From Neisseria musculi (GTDB taxonomy: Bacteria > Pseudomonadota > Gammaproteobacteria > Burkholderiales > Neisseriaceae), in contig NZ_CP060414.2 of assembly GCF_014297595.2 (NCBI RefSeq), positions 186,001 to 250,000 on the forward strand: DNA of 64,000 nucleotides, in the 5' to 3' direction. Each line of letters begins with the position of its first letter. The stretch's first letter is position 1. The notes beneath the pieces were generated by a model. It did no database searches. It was not told the DNA's origin and saw only the letters and a program-made list of their open reading frames with translations. Below, in pieces: positions 28,006 to 35,953 of this stretch. The position numbers and the translations under genes were made by a program.

Positions 28006-28134
28006 TCAAGAGTTGGTTTTGCTGTAACTGCCGTCATCGTTTTTGCGCTCTCTCACCATCATGCGGTGGTCAAAGGCGGCGGTCATGTAAATGCCTTGAA
28101 CGGGCGGCTGCGGGGTTGGGGTTTTGTTGCTCAT
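28006..28134 (-). CDS. Small phage protein between coat and replication genes (42 aa)
   Basis: Start ATG at 28134 follows AAAGGAAAAGCC. The product begins MSNKTPTPQPPVQGIYMTAA and ends DDGSYSKTNS. Beyond the stop, a shifted frame reads LTVRVFPCAFKDHVYYSDES, so the true protein may be about 20 residues longer with a frameshift near 28008. Position matches small single-strand-binding or accessory genes of filamentous phages. Function not established. Confidence 0.5.
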   Translation of the reverse strand: MSNKTPTPQPPVQGIYMTAAFDHRMMVRERKNDDGSYSKTNS

Positions 28135-28147
28135 GGCTTTTCCTTTC

Positions 28148-29599
28148 TTAAGGCCGCTTTCCGATAATTCCGCGGTTCAAAAATGCCCATTTGGGGCTGA
28201 TGGTTTCACTTAAAACGATGTTGTAATTCTCTTCGGTTATATCGGGTATCACCAATCCCCTGACTTCAACGGCATATCTTTTGAGATACGGCCCAACGGC
28301 CACACCCCGGTTTTGCAGCTTGCGCCGCCATCGGGCCGAACCGGCAGAGCGGAACGAAAAGTTTGATGTGGCAATCTTCCAAAGGCTTTTTTTGTCAATG
28401 GTGGTGCGGATAAGCCTATAGCCCTTGTCTTCGGGAAAACGACTGTCAATATGCTTGGCAATGTACTTGGCGACATAATGCGACAAACCCTTGCTGTTGG
28501 TTTTGACCGGCAGCAGTTCGGCGCGGCCGAAACCGTATCTGCCCACGTTTTCGCGTATCCGCTTCCAAAGCCGGCGCAATGCGGGGTTGGCACTTTGGTA
28601 GCCACGGGCGGCGGCAAAGTTCAGCCCTCGCCGTATATCTTCACGGGTGTTTACGATTAGGTGGAAGTGAATACGGCCTTTCTTGGTGCGCCCATACACG
28701 CAGATGCAGTGTTTGAAATGTTTACTCAGAAAGTTTGTGCGCAGACTGTGAAAGCGGCGGCCGGCTTCTTTTACGTCCTGCACGTCATCGGCAAAGGTTA
28801 GAGTTAAAAAGCCGACATGGTTTAGGCCAAATGTTTGTATGAATTGGTGTACGTTTAATTCCAACGCGGTTGCAGATTTCTTGTGCGAAGTCGAAAACAC
28901 ATTCAGTTTTGCGCTCTCTTTTGCCGCTTCGCTTTCAAACCTTTCATGAAATTTTGGCAATTGCTTGTTTTTACTGCCTTTCATGCCTGCAGCATGATTC
29001 CCGATGCAGTTGTTACTATTAAGACAAGAAAGCGCGCCGCGCTTCGCGCTTTGCGCCGCTACGGCGCATACATCACAGACGCAGCCCAAAACGCCCGAAA
29101 AAGCGGACGTTTGGCGGTACTGGCGGCATTCGGGGCAGCAGCGGGTACTCATGGACACACCCCCCGCTTCAATCCAAGATTGGCCGCCTAATTTGCAGGC
29201 CGGCAAAGCCAAATCGTGATGGATTTGGCCGGCAAACCCAAAACCATGCGGGCATGGGTTTGCAGGTTCGTTTTTTGTGAGCATGATTTTTCCGGCTTCG
29301 ATTAGCTGCAGATTCCAACCGCCGCCGAAACGGGCGGGGTCGGGTTTGGTTCCGTACGTTCTGCACGCCATCTCAAAACCCCTATACGGCCTATGTGTTT
29401 TAAGCTGAAACATCATCGTATAAATACGCTGCTCCTGCTTAACAGCATCTTTCAGGCTTTTGGCCGTTCTGGTCGGAAGTTCGCTATAAATTCCATCTTT
29501 TCCGGTTTTCCGAACCGCCAGCCTGCCTTTGTCATAGGTAGCAACTTCGCACAAAGTCGGACGGTCGGAGTTACCAATACGCACATAAATATTTCTCAT
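28148..29599 (-). CDS. Phage rolling-circle replication initiator (HUH endonuclease)
   Basis: A 483-residue open frame. The C-terminal half has the HUH layout: motif 1 HVGFLTLTFADD, motif 2 GRIHFHLIVN with the His-x-His pair, and motif 3 YVAKYIAKH with the catalytic Tyr and Lys. The N-terminal third includes a Cys-rich segment (STRCCPECRQ, VLGCVCDVCAVA) and may be a separate domain; an internal start at the Met of SMSTRCC (about residue 150) would give a more usual length. It nicks the phage origin to start replication. Confidence 0.75.
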   Translation of the reverse strand: MRNIYVRIGNSDRPTLCEVATYDKGRLAVRKTGKDGIYSELPTRTAKSLKDAVKQEQRIYTMMFQLKTHRPYRGFEMACRTYGTKPDPARFGGGWNLQLIEAGKIMLTKNEPANPCPHGFGFAGQIHHDLALPACKLGGQSWIEAGGVSMSTRCCPECRQYRQTSAFSGVLGCVCDVCAVAAQSAKRGALSCLNSNNCIGNHAAGMKGSKNKQLPKFHERFESEAAKESAKLNVFSTSHKKSATALELNVHQFIQTFGLNHVGFLTLTFADDVQDVKEAGRRFHSLRTNFLSKHFKHCICVYGRTKKGRIHFHLIVNTREDIRRGLNFAAARGYQSANPALRRLWKRIRENVGRYGFGRAELLPVKTNSKGLSHYVAKYIAKHIDSRFPEDKGYRLIRTTIDKKSLWKIATSNFSFRSAGSARWRRKLQNRGVAVGPYLKRYAVEVRGLVIPDITEENYNIVLSETISPKWAFLNRGIIGKRP

Positions 29600-29677
29600 C
29601 TCACGAATCCTTAAATAATCAATAAATTAATAAAATTATTATAATTAAAACCCCGCTTTTGCCATCATAACAGTCAA

Positions 29678-29872
29678 TCAGTTTCTTAACGGCCATACGC
29701 CCGAATGTGTCGGCTCCGGACAGGGTTTTATTAGGCGGGACAGGGTTTCGTATAGGAAAATTGACGGTTTGCAGGCAAAGCAATCATGGTTCGACTCACG
29801 GAATACGCGGACGGTGCAGGATTTGGGAAAACGTTCGGGTTCGGGCGTGATGGTACGGCAGGCTGATGACAT
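29678..29872 (-). CDS. Small phage ORF (64 aa)
   Basis: ATG at 29872 preceded by AAAGGGGTCTCAA, a good ribosome site. The product begins MSSACRTITPEPERFPKSCT and contains DCFACKP. It lies upstream of the replication gene on the same strand. No family is recognised. A CACCCC/GGGGTG hairpin sits upstream at 29931-29951. Confidence 0.35.
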   Translation of the reverse strand: MSSACRTITPEPERFPKSCTVRVFRESNHDCFACKPSIFLYETLSRLIKPCPEPTHSGVWPLRN

Positions 29873-29960
29873 TTGAGACCCCTTTCAAAAGTCGGTTGTT
29901 CCGATTTGTAAAGGAGTAGAATGTAAAAATACACCCCTTTTGTTGGGGTGCAATATATAA

Positions 29961-30308
29961 GGCCGTCTGAAAAACCGATACTGCATTCTGACCAAGGTTG
30001 GCAGTATCAGATGGATTTTTATCAAAAGCAGTTAAAAGACAAAGGATTAGTGCAGAGCATGTCCCGTAAGGAAAACTGTCTGGACAATGCGGCCGTGGAA
30101 AGCTTCTCCGGCATGTTAAAGTCGGAATGTTTCCATACGCGCAAATACGCTTCCGCTGCCGAACCGGAAGCGGCTTTGCGCGAATCTATCCGTTACTGCA
30201 ATCATAATGGGGTTAATTGGAATGAAAAGGATTGAGTTCTGTGCCATACAGGATTCAGGCTTTGGGAGTCGATTGGTTAAGCTGTCCAACTTTTTTGGGG
30301 TGAGTTCA
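29961..30308 (+). pseudogene. IS3-family transposase, right remnant, copy 2, with right end
   Basis: The open frame begins at an AG-DUS and reads PILHSDQGWQYQMDFYQKQL (second Asp of the DDE triad), then SMSRKENCLDNAAVESFSGM with the Glu, ending in NHNGVNWNEKD at 30235. Beyond it GTCCAACTTTTTTGGGGTGA near 30280 matches the typical right end of IS150-type IS3 elements. Together with 25608-25900 it is one element split by the prophage. Confidence 0.7.
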
Positions 30309-30360
30309 GCTTGACCAAAGCCGTGCTGGCTTGGGTGTTGGATTTACTGAAAGGGTAAAG

Positions 30361-30570
30361 ATGGCAGAGTTGGACTTAAGCCGGGATATTTATCGGGCGG
30401 CCTACACTATTGAAGACAGTGTGGATGTGGAAAGAAATTTAAAAGACGACAACACCATAGTGTTGGACTTCGGGGAAATCAACGTCATCATTGACGATTT
30501 TCAAGCATTGGATATGATGCGGAAACTCGCCGCATTTTTTAATTATAAACTGGTGGATTTAGATGCTTGA
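30361..30570 (+). CDS. Small Mu-like prophage protein (69 aa)
   Basis: ATG at 30361 after AAAGGGTAAAG. The product begins MAELDLSRDIYRAAYTIEDS and is acidic. No family is recognised. It overlaps the next gene by eight bases (ATG inside its last codons), so the two belong together. A short tail frame (LTKAVLAWVLDLLKG) immediately upstream looks like the end of another phage gene. Confidence 0.5.
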   Translation: MAELDLSRDIYRAAYTIEDSVDVERNLKDDNTIVLDFGEINVIIDDFQALDMMRKLAAFFNYKLVDLDA

Positions 30571-31006
30571 AATCAGCTTAGATGCCAGTCAACTCGAACA
30601 CGGTCTCAGCCAACTGTTGAAAAACGCCACCGACACCCGCCCCGTGATGCGTGCCATCGCTACCGAAATGGTCTCACTCACGGAAGACAACTTCGAAAGT
30701 GAGGGCTGGGGTGGGCAAAAATGGAAGAGAAGCCGGCGCGTTGCCGACAACGGCGGCAAAACCCTGCAATTATCCGGCCGGATCGCCGCCGGCATCAGCA
30801 CCCAGATCGGAAACGGCTTTGCCCGTATCGACAGTAATAAAAAATATGCCGCCATCCACCACCTAGGCGGCCAAGCCGGGCGCGGCAGGAAAGTCAAAAT
30901 CGAGCCGCGCCCCTACCTGCCCATCAACGGAGCAGGACAACTGCAAAAAGGAGCAGAGTCTGCCCTGCTCGACATCGCCCTAAAATCCCTCAGCAAAGGA
31001 TTGTGA
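30563..31006 (+). CDS. Phage virion morphogenesis protein (Mu gpG-like)
   Basis: 147 residues resembling the Phage_tail_S / Mu gpG family: FESEGWGGQKWKRSRR near residue 50, then LQLSGRIAAGIST, YAAIHHLGGQAGRGRKVKIE and the conserved PRPYLPI. Such proteins act in tail or head-tail assembly. The next Mu-like genes are missing: a terminator follows at once. It is a leftover of a larger prophage. Confidence 0.75.
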   Translation: MLEISLDASQLEHGLSQLLKNATDTRPVMRAIATEMVSLTEDNFESEGWGGQKWKRSRRVADNGGKTLQLSGRIAAGISTQIGNGFARIDSNKKYAAIHHLGGQAGRGRKVKIEPRPYLPINGAGQLQKGAESALLDIALKSLSKGL

Positions 31007-31014
31007 GCATCAAA

Positions 31015-31045
31015 AAACGGGCCAAATCAGCCCGTTCATTTTTAT
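31015..31045 (+). terminator. Rho-independent terminator
   Basis: AACGGGC and GCCCGTT form a 7-bp stem around CAAATCA, followed by CATTTTTATTT, nine bases after the gpG-like stop. Confidence 0.75.
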
Positions 31046-31201
31046 TTCACTGTGTGCAACAGCATTACAAATCCGCCATCCCACATCAACCCAACCAGTC
31101 CCGCCTAATCCCATTTATCTCACAGACCACTATATATTTATCTCACTTGGTTTCAGCGGAAAGCGCAAAAAGTGCAAAATAATAGAACAGCATGAAATGA
31201 C

Positions 31202-31239
31202 CGGCCGTCTGAAAGTTTTGGATTGCTTTCAGACGGCCT
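31202..31239. terminator. Inverted DUS pair
   Basis: GGCCGTCTGAA and TTCAGACGGCC pair across a 14-base loop. The stretch 31240-31584 after it has no supported gene; an ATG at 31572 with a good ribosome site (GAGGAAAGAG) opens only 26 codons and runs antisense to the end of the DUF3149 gene. Confidence 0.5.
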
Positions 31240-31584
31240 TGTGTTTTGCCGGCTGTGCGCTGCGCAAACGCGGCGCGATAGTGAAATCCTGTTATTTCTG
31301 TTAGGGTTTTGCTGCGCTTTGTCTTGCCGTATCTGTAGCGGCTTGCTGTTTTTGCACCGGAAAGGAAGTGGATTCACGGCAGCCGGCTTGTTTAAAATCA
31401 GTAATCAGCCGGCGGGCGGAAGGCAGCAGGCGGGTGAGAGCGGGCGGGCACCGCTGCCGTTACTTTAAAATAGGCGATAAACGGTTATGGATTAGCAGTT
31501 TTCCGATGCGCGGGCAAAAAAAGGGGTGGCATACAGCCACACCCAAACACACACACATCAAGAGGAAAGAGATGAAAAATAAAA

Positions 31585-31722
31585 CTATTGTTTTTCGGGG
31601 CTTTTGCCTGCCTGGCGTTTCACCCAAAAAAATAAAACCGTTGCGATAACCATCACTAAGATAATGGTTAATAAAGATAAAATGCCGACAGGCGATTTAA
31701 ACAGTTCGCTTAAGAGTTCCAT
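31585..31722 (-). CDS. Small membrane protein, DUF3149-like (45 aa)
   Basis: Start ATG 31722, stop TAG at 31585-31587. The product reads MELLSELFKSPVGILSLLTI, then a hydrophobic helix through ILVMVIATVLFFWVKR and a polar end (QAGKSPEKQ). One transmembrane segment, with the SPVGILSL motif and basic flank that fit the DUF3149 family of tiny inner-membrane proteins. Function unknown. An FNR-like site with a TATAAT box lies upstream, suggesting anaerobic expression. Confidence 0.65.
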   Translation of the reverse strand: MELLSELFKSPVGILSLLTIILVMVIATVLFFWVKRQAGKSPEKQ

Positions 31723-31755
31723 CGTTTGTGCCCCGATTGGTTTGTTATTCAGTTT

Positions 31756-31803
31756 AGGTGCGATTATAGGTTAAAACGGTTATCCGGCTTTGACACAGGT
31801 CAA
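31756..31803 (-). promoter_or_regulatory. FNR-like promoter upstream of the DUF3149 gene
   Basis: TTGACACAGGTCAA at 31790-31803 is a perfect TTGAC-N4-GTCAA palindrome, one base per arm from the FNR consensus TTGAT-N4-ATCAA. On the minus strand TATAAT follows at 31768-31763. With a start near 31756, the box is centred about -41, the class II arrangement. The ATG lies 34 bases further on. The layout is seen; regulation by FNR is inferred. Confidence 0.55.
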
Positions 31804-32118
31804 TCTTAGCAAAACCGGCCCGGGAAATCTGTTTGGCAGAGTCGGCGCGGTGCGGGGAAGGGAGGGGTTATCATGGCGGTTTTCGGTATCAATGAGCGGT
31901 AGAGCCAATCTAATCTAGAATCTAAAATAATGACAATAATAACGGCACCGCCCCACCTTGGTTTAAAGAAAACGGTTTTGTCAGCCGCGAAAGGGCCAGT
32001 AGAAAATCGGCGGTGCGCCATTTGGGCAGCCTGCATTCCGTTGCCTTGTCGTTATTTTGAAGTGAATGAGCTATCATGCCGGCTTATTGCCGATGCCGTC
32101 TGAAACCGATGGATATTT
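31804..32118. other. Intergenic region before lysO
   Basis: No gene is seen. It contains a canonical ATGCCGTCTGAA (AT-DUS) at 32094-32105, unusual for this window where AG-DUS dominates. AATCTAATCTAGAATC near 31916 vaguely recalls IS1595 ends. Confidence 0.3.
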
Positions 32119-33024
32119 ATGAACAGCCTGATTACCCTGATTTTGATTCTGCTGCCGCTTTGTCTCGGTTTTTTTATCAATCTGCCGAAGGTTTATCTGA
32201 ACATTATCGATAAGGCACTGGCCTGGTTGGTGTATGCGGTTTTACTGCTGATCGGTGTGTCGCTCTCGCAGGTGGAAAATCTGGGCGCTCAAATCGACAC
32301 CATTATCGGGGCTGCGGCTTTGCTGTTTGTGTGCGTTATCGGCCTGAACCTTGCGGTGTTGGTGTGGTTCGACCGCCGCTATCCGTGGCAGAGTGCAGCT
32401 GCAGGCAAAAAGGCGCGGGTGGGCGTTGCCGGCAGCGTCAAACAGATAAGCTGCGTGGTGTCGGGTTTCTTGGCCGGCAGAGTCTTGCAGGATAATTGGC
32501 TGCCGCCTGAGCGTGCGGGCACTTATTGCCTGATGCTGCTGGTGTTGCTGGTAGGCATACAGTTGCGCAGCAGCGGCATCACGCTGCGCCGGGTGCTGAT
32601 TAACCGGCGCGGCGTGCAAACCGCAGTTTTAACAACCGTGTCTTCGCTGCTGGGCGGGCTGCTGTTTGCCGCGCTGATGCCCGGAGTGTCGTGGAGCCGG
32701 GGTTTGGCGCTTGCGTCCGGTTTCGGCTGGTATTCGCTCTCGGGCATTGTGATAACCGAGGCCTACGGCCCCGTGTGGGGCAGCGTTGCACTGCTGAACG
32801 ATTTGGCGCGCGAGTTTTTCGCTTTGGCATTTATTCCCGCGCTGATGCGCCGCCACCCGGGCGCGGCGGTGGGTGCGGGCGGCGCCACCAGCCTGGATTT
32901 CACATTGCCGGTGATTCAAAGCTCAGGCGGGTTGGAGATGGTGCCGCCGGCCATCAGTTTCGGCTTTATCATCAATGTTGCCGCTCCGTTTTTAATGGTG
33001 TTTTTTTCGAGCGTACACTTTTAG
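32119..33024 (+). CDS. lysO: Lysine exporter, LysO family
   Basis: A 301-residue inner-membrane protein with about eight hydrophobic helices. Family features are the N-terminal half (KALAWLVYAVLLLIGVSLSQ) and the conserved C-terminal GFGWYSLSGIVITEAYG, LNDLAREFFALAFIPAL and ATSLDFTLPVIQSSGG. LysO exports lysine and toxic analogues in E. coli. ATG 32119 is 15 bases after an AT-DUS. Confidence 0.9.
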   Translation: MNSLITLILILLPLCLGFFINLPKVYLNIIDKALAWLVYAVLLLIGVSLSQVENLGAQIDTIIGAAALLFVCVIGLNLAVLVWFDRRYPWQSAAAGKKARVGVAGSVKQISCVVSGFLAGRVLQDNWLPPERAGTYCLMLLVLLVGIQLRSSGITLRRVLINRRGVQTAVLTTVSSLLGGLLFAALMPGVSWSRGLALASGFGWYSLSGIVITEAYGPVWGSVALLNDLAREFFALAFIPALMRRHPGAAVGAGGATSLDFTLPVIQSSGGLEMVPPAISFGFIINVAAPFLMVFFSSVHF

Positions 33025-33121
33025 CGGGGCGGCTTGCCGCCGTGTGCTTAATTTGGCACAATGCGCCGACAGTTTTTTGCAGCAACAGAGATTCAGCATT
33101 TCACATTATAAAGAACACGCC

Positions 33122-33898
33122 ATGCCGCCACGCCTCAGACGACACGAAAAAATCATTGCCCTTGTGCGCGAACACAGCTTTATGCCGATCGAACAGCTCG
33201 CCCGCGAGCTTGATGTTACCCCGCAGACCATACGCCGCGACATCAACCAGCTTTGCGAAGAAAACCTGCTGCGGCGTTATCACGGCGGCGCCACTTTGGG
33301 CGAGAGCCTCGAAAACGAAGATTTCAACACCCAAAAAGCCAAGCTGCAAAGCGAAAAAGCCCATATTGCCGATTTGATTGCCGAGCATATTCCCGATAAC
33401 GCCTCGCTGTTTCTCAGCATAGGCTCCACCATCGAAGCGGTGGCGATGGCTTTGGTGAAAAAGCGCAAAAACCTCTGCATCATCACCAACAATATCCATG
33501 TGGCGGCCATTGTGTCGGGGCGCAGCGACTACACCGTGATTATCACTTCAGGCGTGGTACGCCCGATAGACGGCGGCGTAACCGGCGTGGCAACGGTGGA
33601 TTTTATCAACCAGTTTAAAACCGATTATGCCGTGTTGAGCGCATCGGGCATTGATGCAGACGGCTCGCTGCTCGATTTCGACTATAAAGAAGTCAGCGTG
33701 ATGCAGGCCATGATTGCCAACGCCCGCATCTGCTATCTGGGCGTGGATCACAGCAAGTTCGGTCGCAACGCGCTGGTGCGCATAGGCAGCATCAGCGAAT
33801 TTGATGCCGTGTTTACCGACCGGGGGCCCGATGAGGCGATGTGCAAACGGCTGGAAGAAGCAGGCGTGAAATGCCTGATTGCCGATAACGCAAAATAA
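33122..33898 (+). CDS. DeoR/GlpR-family transcriptional regulator
   Basis: 258 residues from ATG 33122; earlier in-frame codons from 33044 lack a start signal. The N-terminal winged helix-turn-helix has the DeoR signature (MPIEQLARELDVTPQTIRRD, then LRRYHGGA). The C-terminal sugar-phosphate sensor domain has LFLSIGSTIEAVA, ITNNIHVA, GIDADGSLLDFDYKEV and DHSKFGRNAL. Most like GlpR, but no glycerol gene is adjacent, so the effector is uncertain. Confidence 0.88.
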   Translation: MPPRLRRHEKIIALVREHSFMPIEQLARELDVTPQTIRRDINQLCEENLLRRYHGGATLGESLENEDFNTQKAKLQSEKAHIADLIAEHIPDNASLFLSIGSTIEAVAMALVKKRKNLCIITNNIHVAAIVSGRSDYTVIITSGVVRPIDGGVTGVATVDFINQFKTDYAVLSASGIDADGSLLDFDYKEVSVMQAMIANARICYLGVDHSKFGRNALVRIGSISEFDAVFTDRGPDEAMCKRLEEAGVKCLIADNAK

Positions 33899-33903
33899 TG
33901 AAA

Positions 33904-33942
33904 AGGCCGTCTGAAAACGCAATATGGTTTTTCAGACGGCCT
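33904..33942. terminator. Inverted AG-DUS pair
   Basis: AGGCCGTCTGAA and TTCAGACGGCCT with a 15-base spacer, between the regulator and the convergent lipoprotein gene; it may serve both strands. Confidence 0.65.
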
Positions 33943-33979
33943 GTTGTTTCTGTTTGCCGTTCTATTTCAGAACCACCGC

Positions 33980-34303
33980 TTAAAAGCCCCAGCGTAGGTT
34001 GCGTATGGTGCCGATTGCCTCATTAATCACACCCAGGCCGCCCGAAGTGGTGCGCATGGTATCCCTGATGCCTTCGTGTTTGTTTCTGCGCTTTTGCTCC
34101 TCTAAAGCGATTTCCTCTGCCGTGTTGGTTCTTTGGCGGCGCTGCTGCTCCAATTCAGACCGGCTCAACTCGGCAGACATTCGGTTTCTTCCCGCCTTAA
34201 TGGCGGCAGAATCATCGCCGATCGCCATATTGCCGGCAGAGTTCGGCGATGCGCAGGCAGCCAAAACACAAGCTGCAAATAAGGCGGATATTAATTTATT
34301 CAT
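33980..34303 (-). CDS. Small lipoprotein
   Basis: 107 residues from ATG 34303 (a start three codons earlier is possible). A lipoprotein signal (MNKLISALFAACVLAACAS) has its lipobox LAAC at the cleavage site. The mature part is charged and helical (SELEQQRRQRTNTAEEIALE), with a C-terminal Gly-rich piece (TTSGGLGVINEAIGTIRNLR). No family is recognised. The neighbouring 34360-34608 gene is a similar small helical lipoprotein on the same strand. Confidence 0.7.
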   Translation of the reverse strand: MNKLISALFAACVLAACASPNSAGNMAIGDDSAAIKAGRNRMSAELSRSELEQQRRQRTNTAEEIALEEQKRRNKHEGIRDTMRTTSGGLGVINEAIGTIRNLRWGF

Positions 34304-34359
34304 TGCTTCCACTCCTTTAAATGGAAAGGTTCGGTTGAAAACGAAACATCAGCTAAAAA

Positions 34360-34608
34360 TCAGCGGATAAGGTAAACTCCGTTAAGCCCTTTATATGCGC
34401 GGTTGACGGCATCGGCCTCATCCATCATCTCTTCGCGGCGTTCGGCTCTGCGCTCAGCCCGCTCCTCCCGCTCTGCTTTCTGGATAGCGAGCCTGTTTTC
34501 ATAAAGCTGCTGTTGCTGGGATTGGGAGGAAACAAAGCGTTGGTCGGCATAAGTGCAGCCGCCAAGCAGCAGCACGGCAGCGAAAGCGGGGATTAACAAA
34601 TTGTTCAC
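34360..34608 (-). CDS. Small lipoprotein with a pentanucleotide repeat upstream
   Basis: 82 residues if started at GTG 34608, which follows GGAGATTTTT and gives a proper lipoprotein signal (VNNLLIPAFAAVLLLGGCTY, lipobox LGGC). The longer frame to 34740 would place a poly-pentamer-coded stretch before the signal and is unlikely. The mature part is Gln/Arg/Glu-rich and helical. Upstream lies (TTTTA)6 and an AT-rich promoter region. Function unknown. Confidence 0.65.
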   Translation of the reverse strand: MNNLLIPAFAAVLLLGGCTYADQRFVSSQSQQQQLYENRLAIQKAEREERAERRAERREEMMDEADAVNRAYKGLNGVYLIR

Positions 34609-34667
34609 AAAAATCTCCAAAAATAATTTTTCAAAAAATCGAAGAACTTTAATTTTTATATCTAGTT

Positions 34668-34700
34668 TAAAATAAAATAAAATAAAATAAAATAAAATAA
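34668..34700 (+). repeat. Pentanucleotide tract (TAAAA)6
   Basis: Six perfect copies of TAAAA plus TAA. On the minus strand this is (TTTTA)6, ending about 60 bases before the GTG of the lipoprotein gene, with TATAAA-like sequence near 34655 between them. Slippage would change spacing upstream of the -10 in five-base steps. Confidence 0.8.
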
Positions 34701-34754
34701 TGTAAATATATTGCCGGCGAATAGTCGGTTGCAATGACAATGCCTTTACAAATG

Positions 34755-35680
34755 CTTTGGATGCAAAATGCTTGAATGCCGAACACCGGGCTTCCCGCTT
34801 GCGCGGAAATGACAGCAGATAAATTTCTTGTGTTTTTGAAATGTTGCAAAGGCATCAGGCCGTCTGAAAAATCCTGCCTGATACAAACTTTTCAGACGGC
34901 CTGATACGGTATATTGAAATATAAAATTCAGAGCGGCCGGCCGTTTCAGACGGCTTGAATATTGGGAAAGGCCGGGCTGCCTGCATTTTCTCTTATACTT
35001 TAAACTATGCCCGGCAGCCCGAGTATGCCCGGCAGCCCGAGGCCTTGCAAAAATATCCTGCCGCCTGAAAAGCCGCAGTGCCGCTGTCGGCTTCACGATT
35101 CCGCTGCGCTGCCCCGCGCGGGCGGAGGCTTGGGAAGATATTGAAGCATCGATAAAACAAACACTTGGGCGACAAACGCTTGGTTTTCCGCCTGCGCGCC
35201 GATAGCGGCAGACAAATTTTTGTGTTGTTTTTTGAATGTAGGCAAGGCTCTTCAGGCCGTCTGAAAAAAGCCTGCCGGATGCAAACTTTTCAGACGGCCC
35301 GATACGGCGCGTTGAAATATAAAATACAGAGCGGCCGGCCGTTTCAGACGGCCTGAATATTGGGAAAAGGCCGGGCGGTTTGCATTTTCTCTTTACACTT
35401 TAAACTATGCCCGGCAGCCGTGGTTTTCTGCTCAAACAATGGTTTGGCAGTTTTTCGTATGTGCAGAAACCATGCGGTTTCTCCGTGCCTTTGCGGATTG
35501 CTGATAATGCCTGAAAATTTAGGCAGGGTTTTTCAGGCAAACGGGTAAAAAGAAAAATGTAAACAACGCTGCGGTTGCCTACCCAAAAGCCGTCTGAAAT
35601 ATTGGGTTTCAAACGGCATGATATGGCGTATCGAGGTATAAAATTATAGAGCAGCGGCCGTTTCAGACGGCCTGCAGACG
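34755..35680. repeat. Tandem degenerate intergenic repeats with DUS pairs
   Basis: The 1.2-kb stretch before glnS has no gene. It holds two copies of a unit of about 260 bases (34757-35040 and 35165-35420). Each starts with a degenerate dRS3-like CTTCCCGCTTGCGCGGAAAT, then an inverted AG-DUS pair (34857-34902 and 35254-35299), then TTGAAATATAAAAT, a GGCCGTTTCAGACGGC block and CACTTTAAACTATGCCCGGC. A third, partial copy is at 35583-35670. Confidence 0.65.
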
Positions 35681-35953
35681 GCTTGATGATGTTGGTGCAG
35701 CAACGGTTGGTCAGTTTATTTGCAGGGAAAACGTTGCGATATCCCTGCGGCTTCATGTTGGATTTCGGCTTGCCGTTTCTGCGCAGAAGCATTTACCCGT
35801 TGCAGTCTGCCGCGCCGCAGGGTTATTTTCTGCCTTGATGTTTGATGGCAGGCTGAAATAGGGCGGAGAAAATGCATCATCCCGCCGCGCAGGCAGTATA
35901 ATATCCCCCATCATTCCGCATGCCTTTTTATCTTGCAACTTAAAACTTGAACC

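Larger units (their letters stand above)
27030..29955 (-). mobile_element. Reduced filamentous (inovirus) prophage
   Basis: On the minus strand in order: small ORF (29678-29872), HUH replication initiator (28148-29599), small ORF (28006-28134), major coat protein (27629-27853), and an open frame directly behind the coat gene (27254-27619). The Piv/IS110 gene follows. This is the gene order of Neisseria filamentous phages. No pI/Zot-type assembly ATPase and no full-length adsorption protein are seen, so it could not make particles alone. It splits an IS3 element. Confidence 0.7.
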
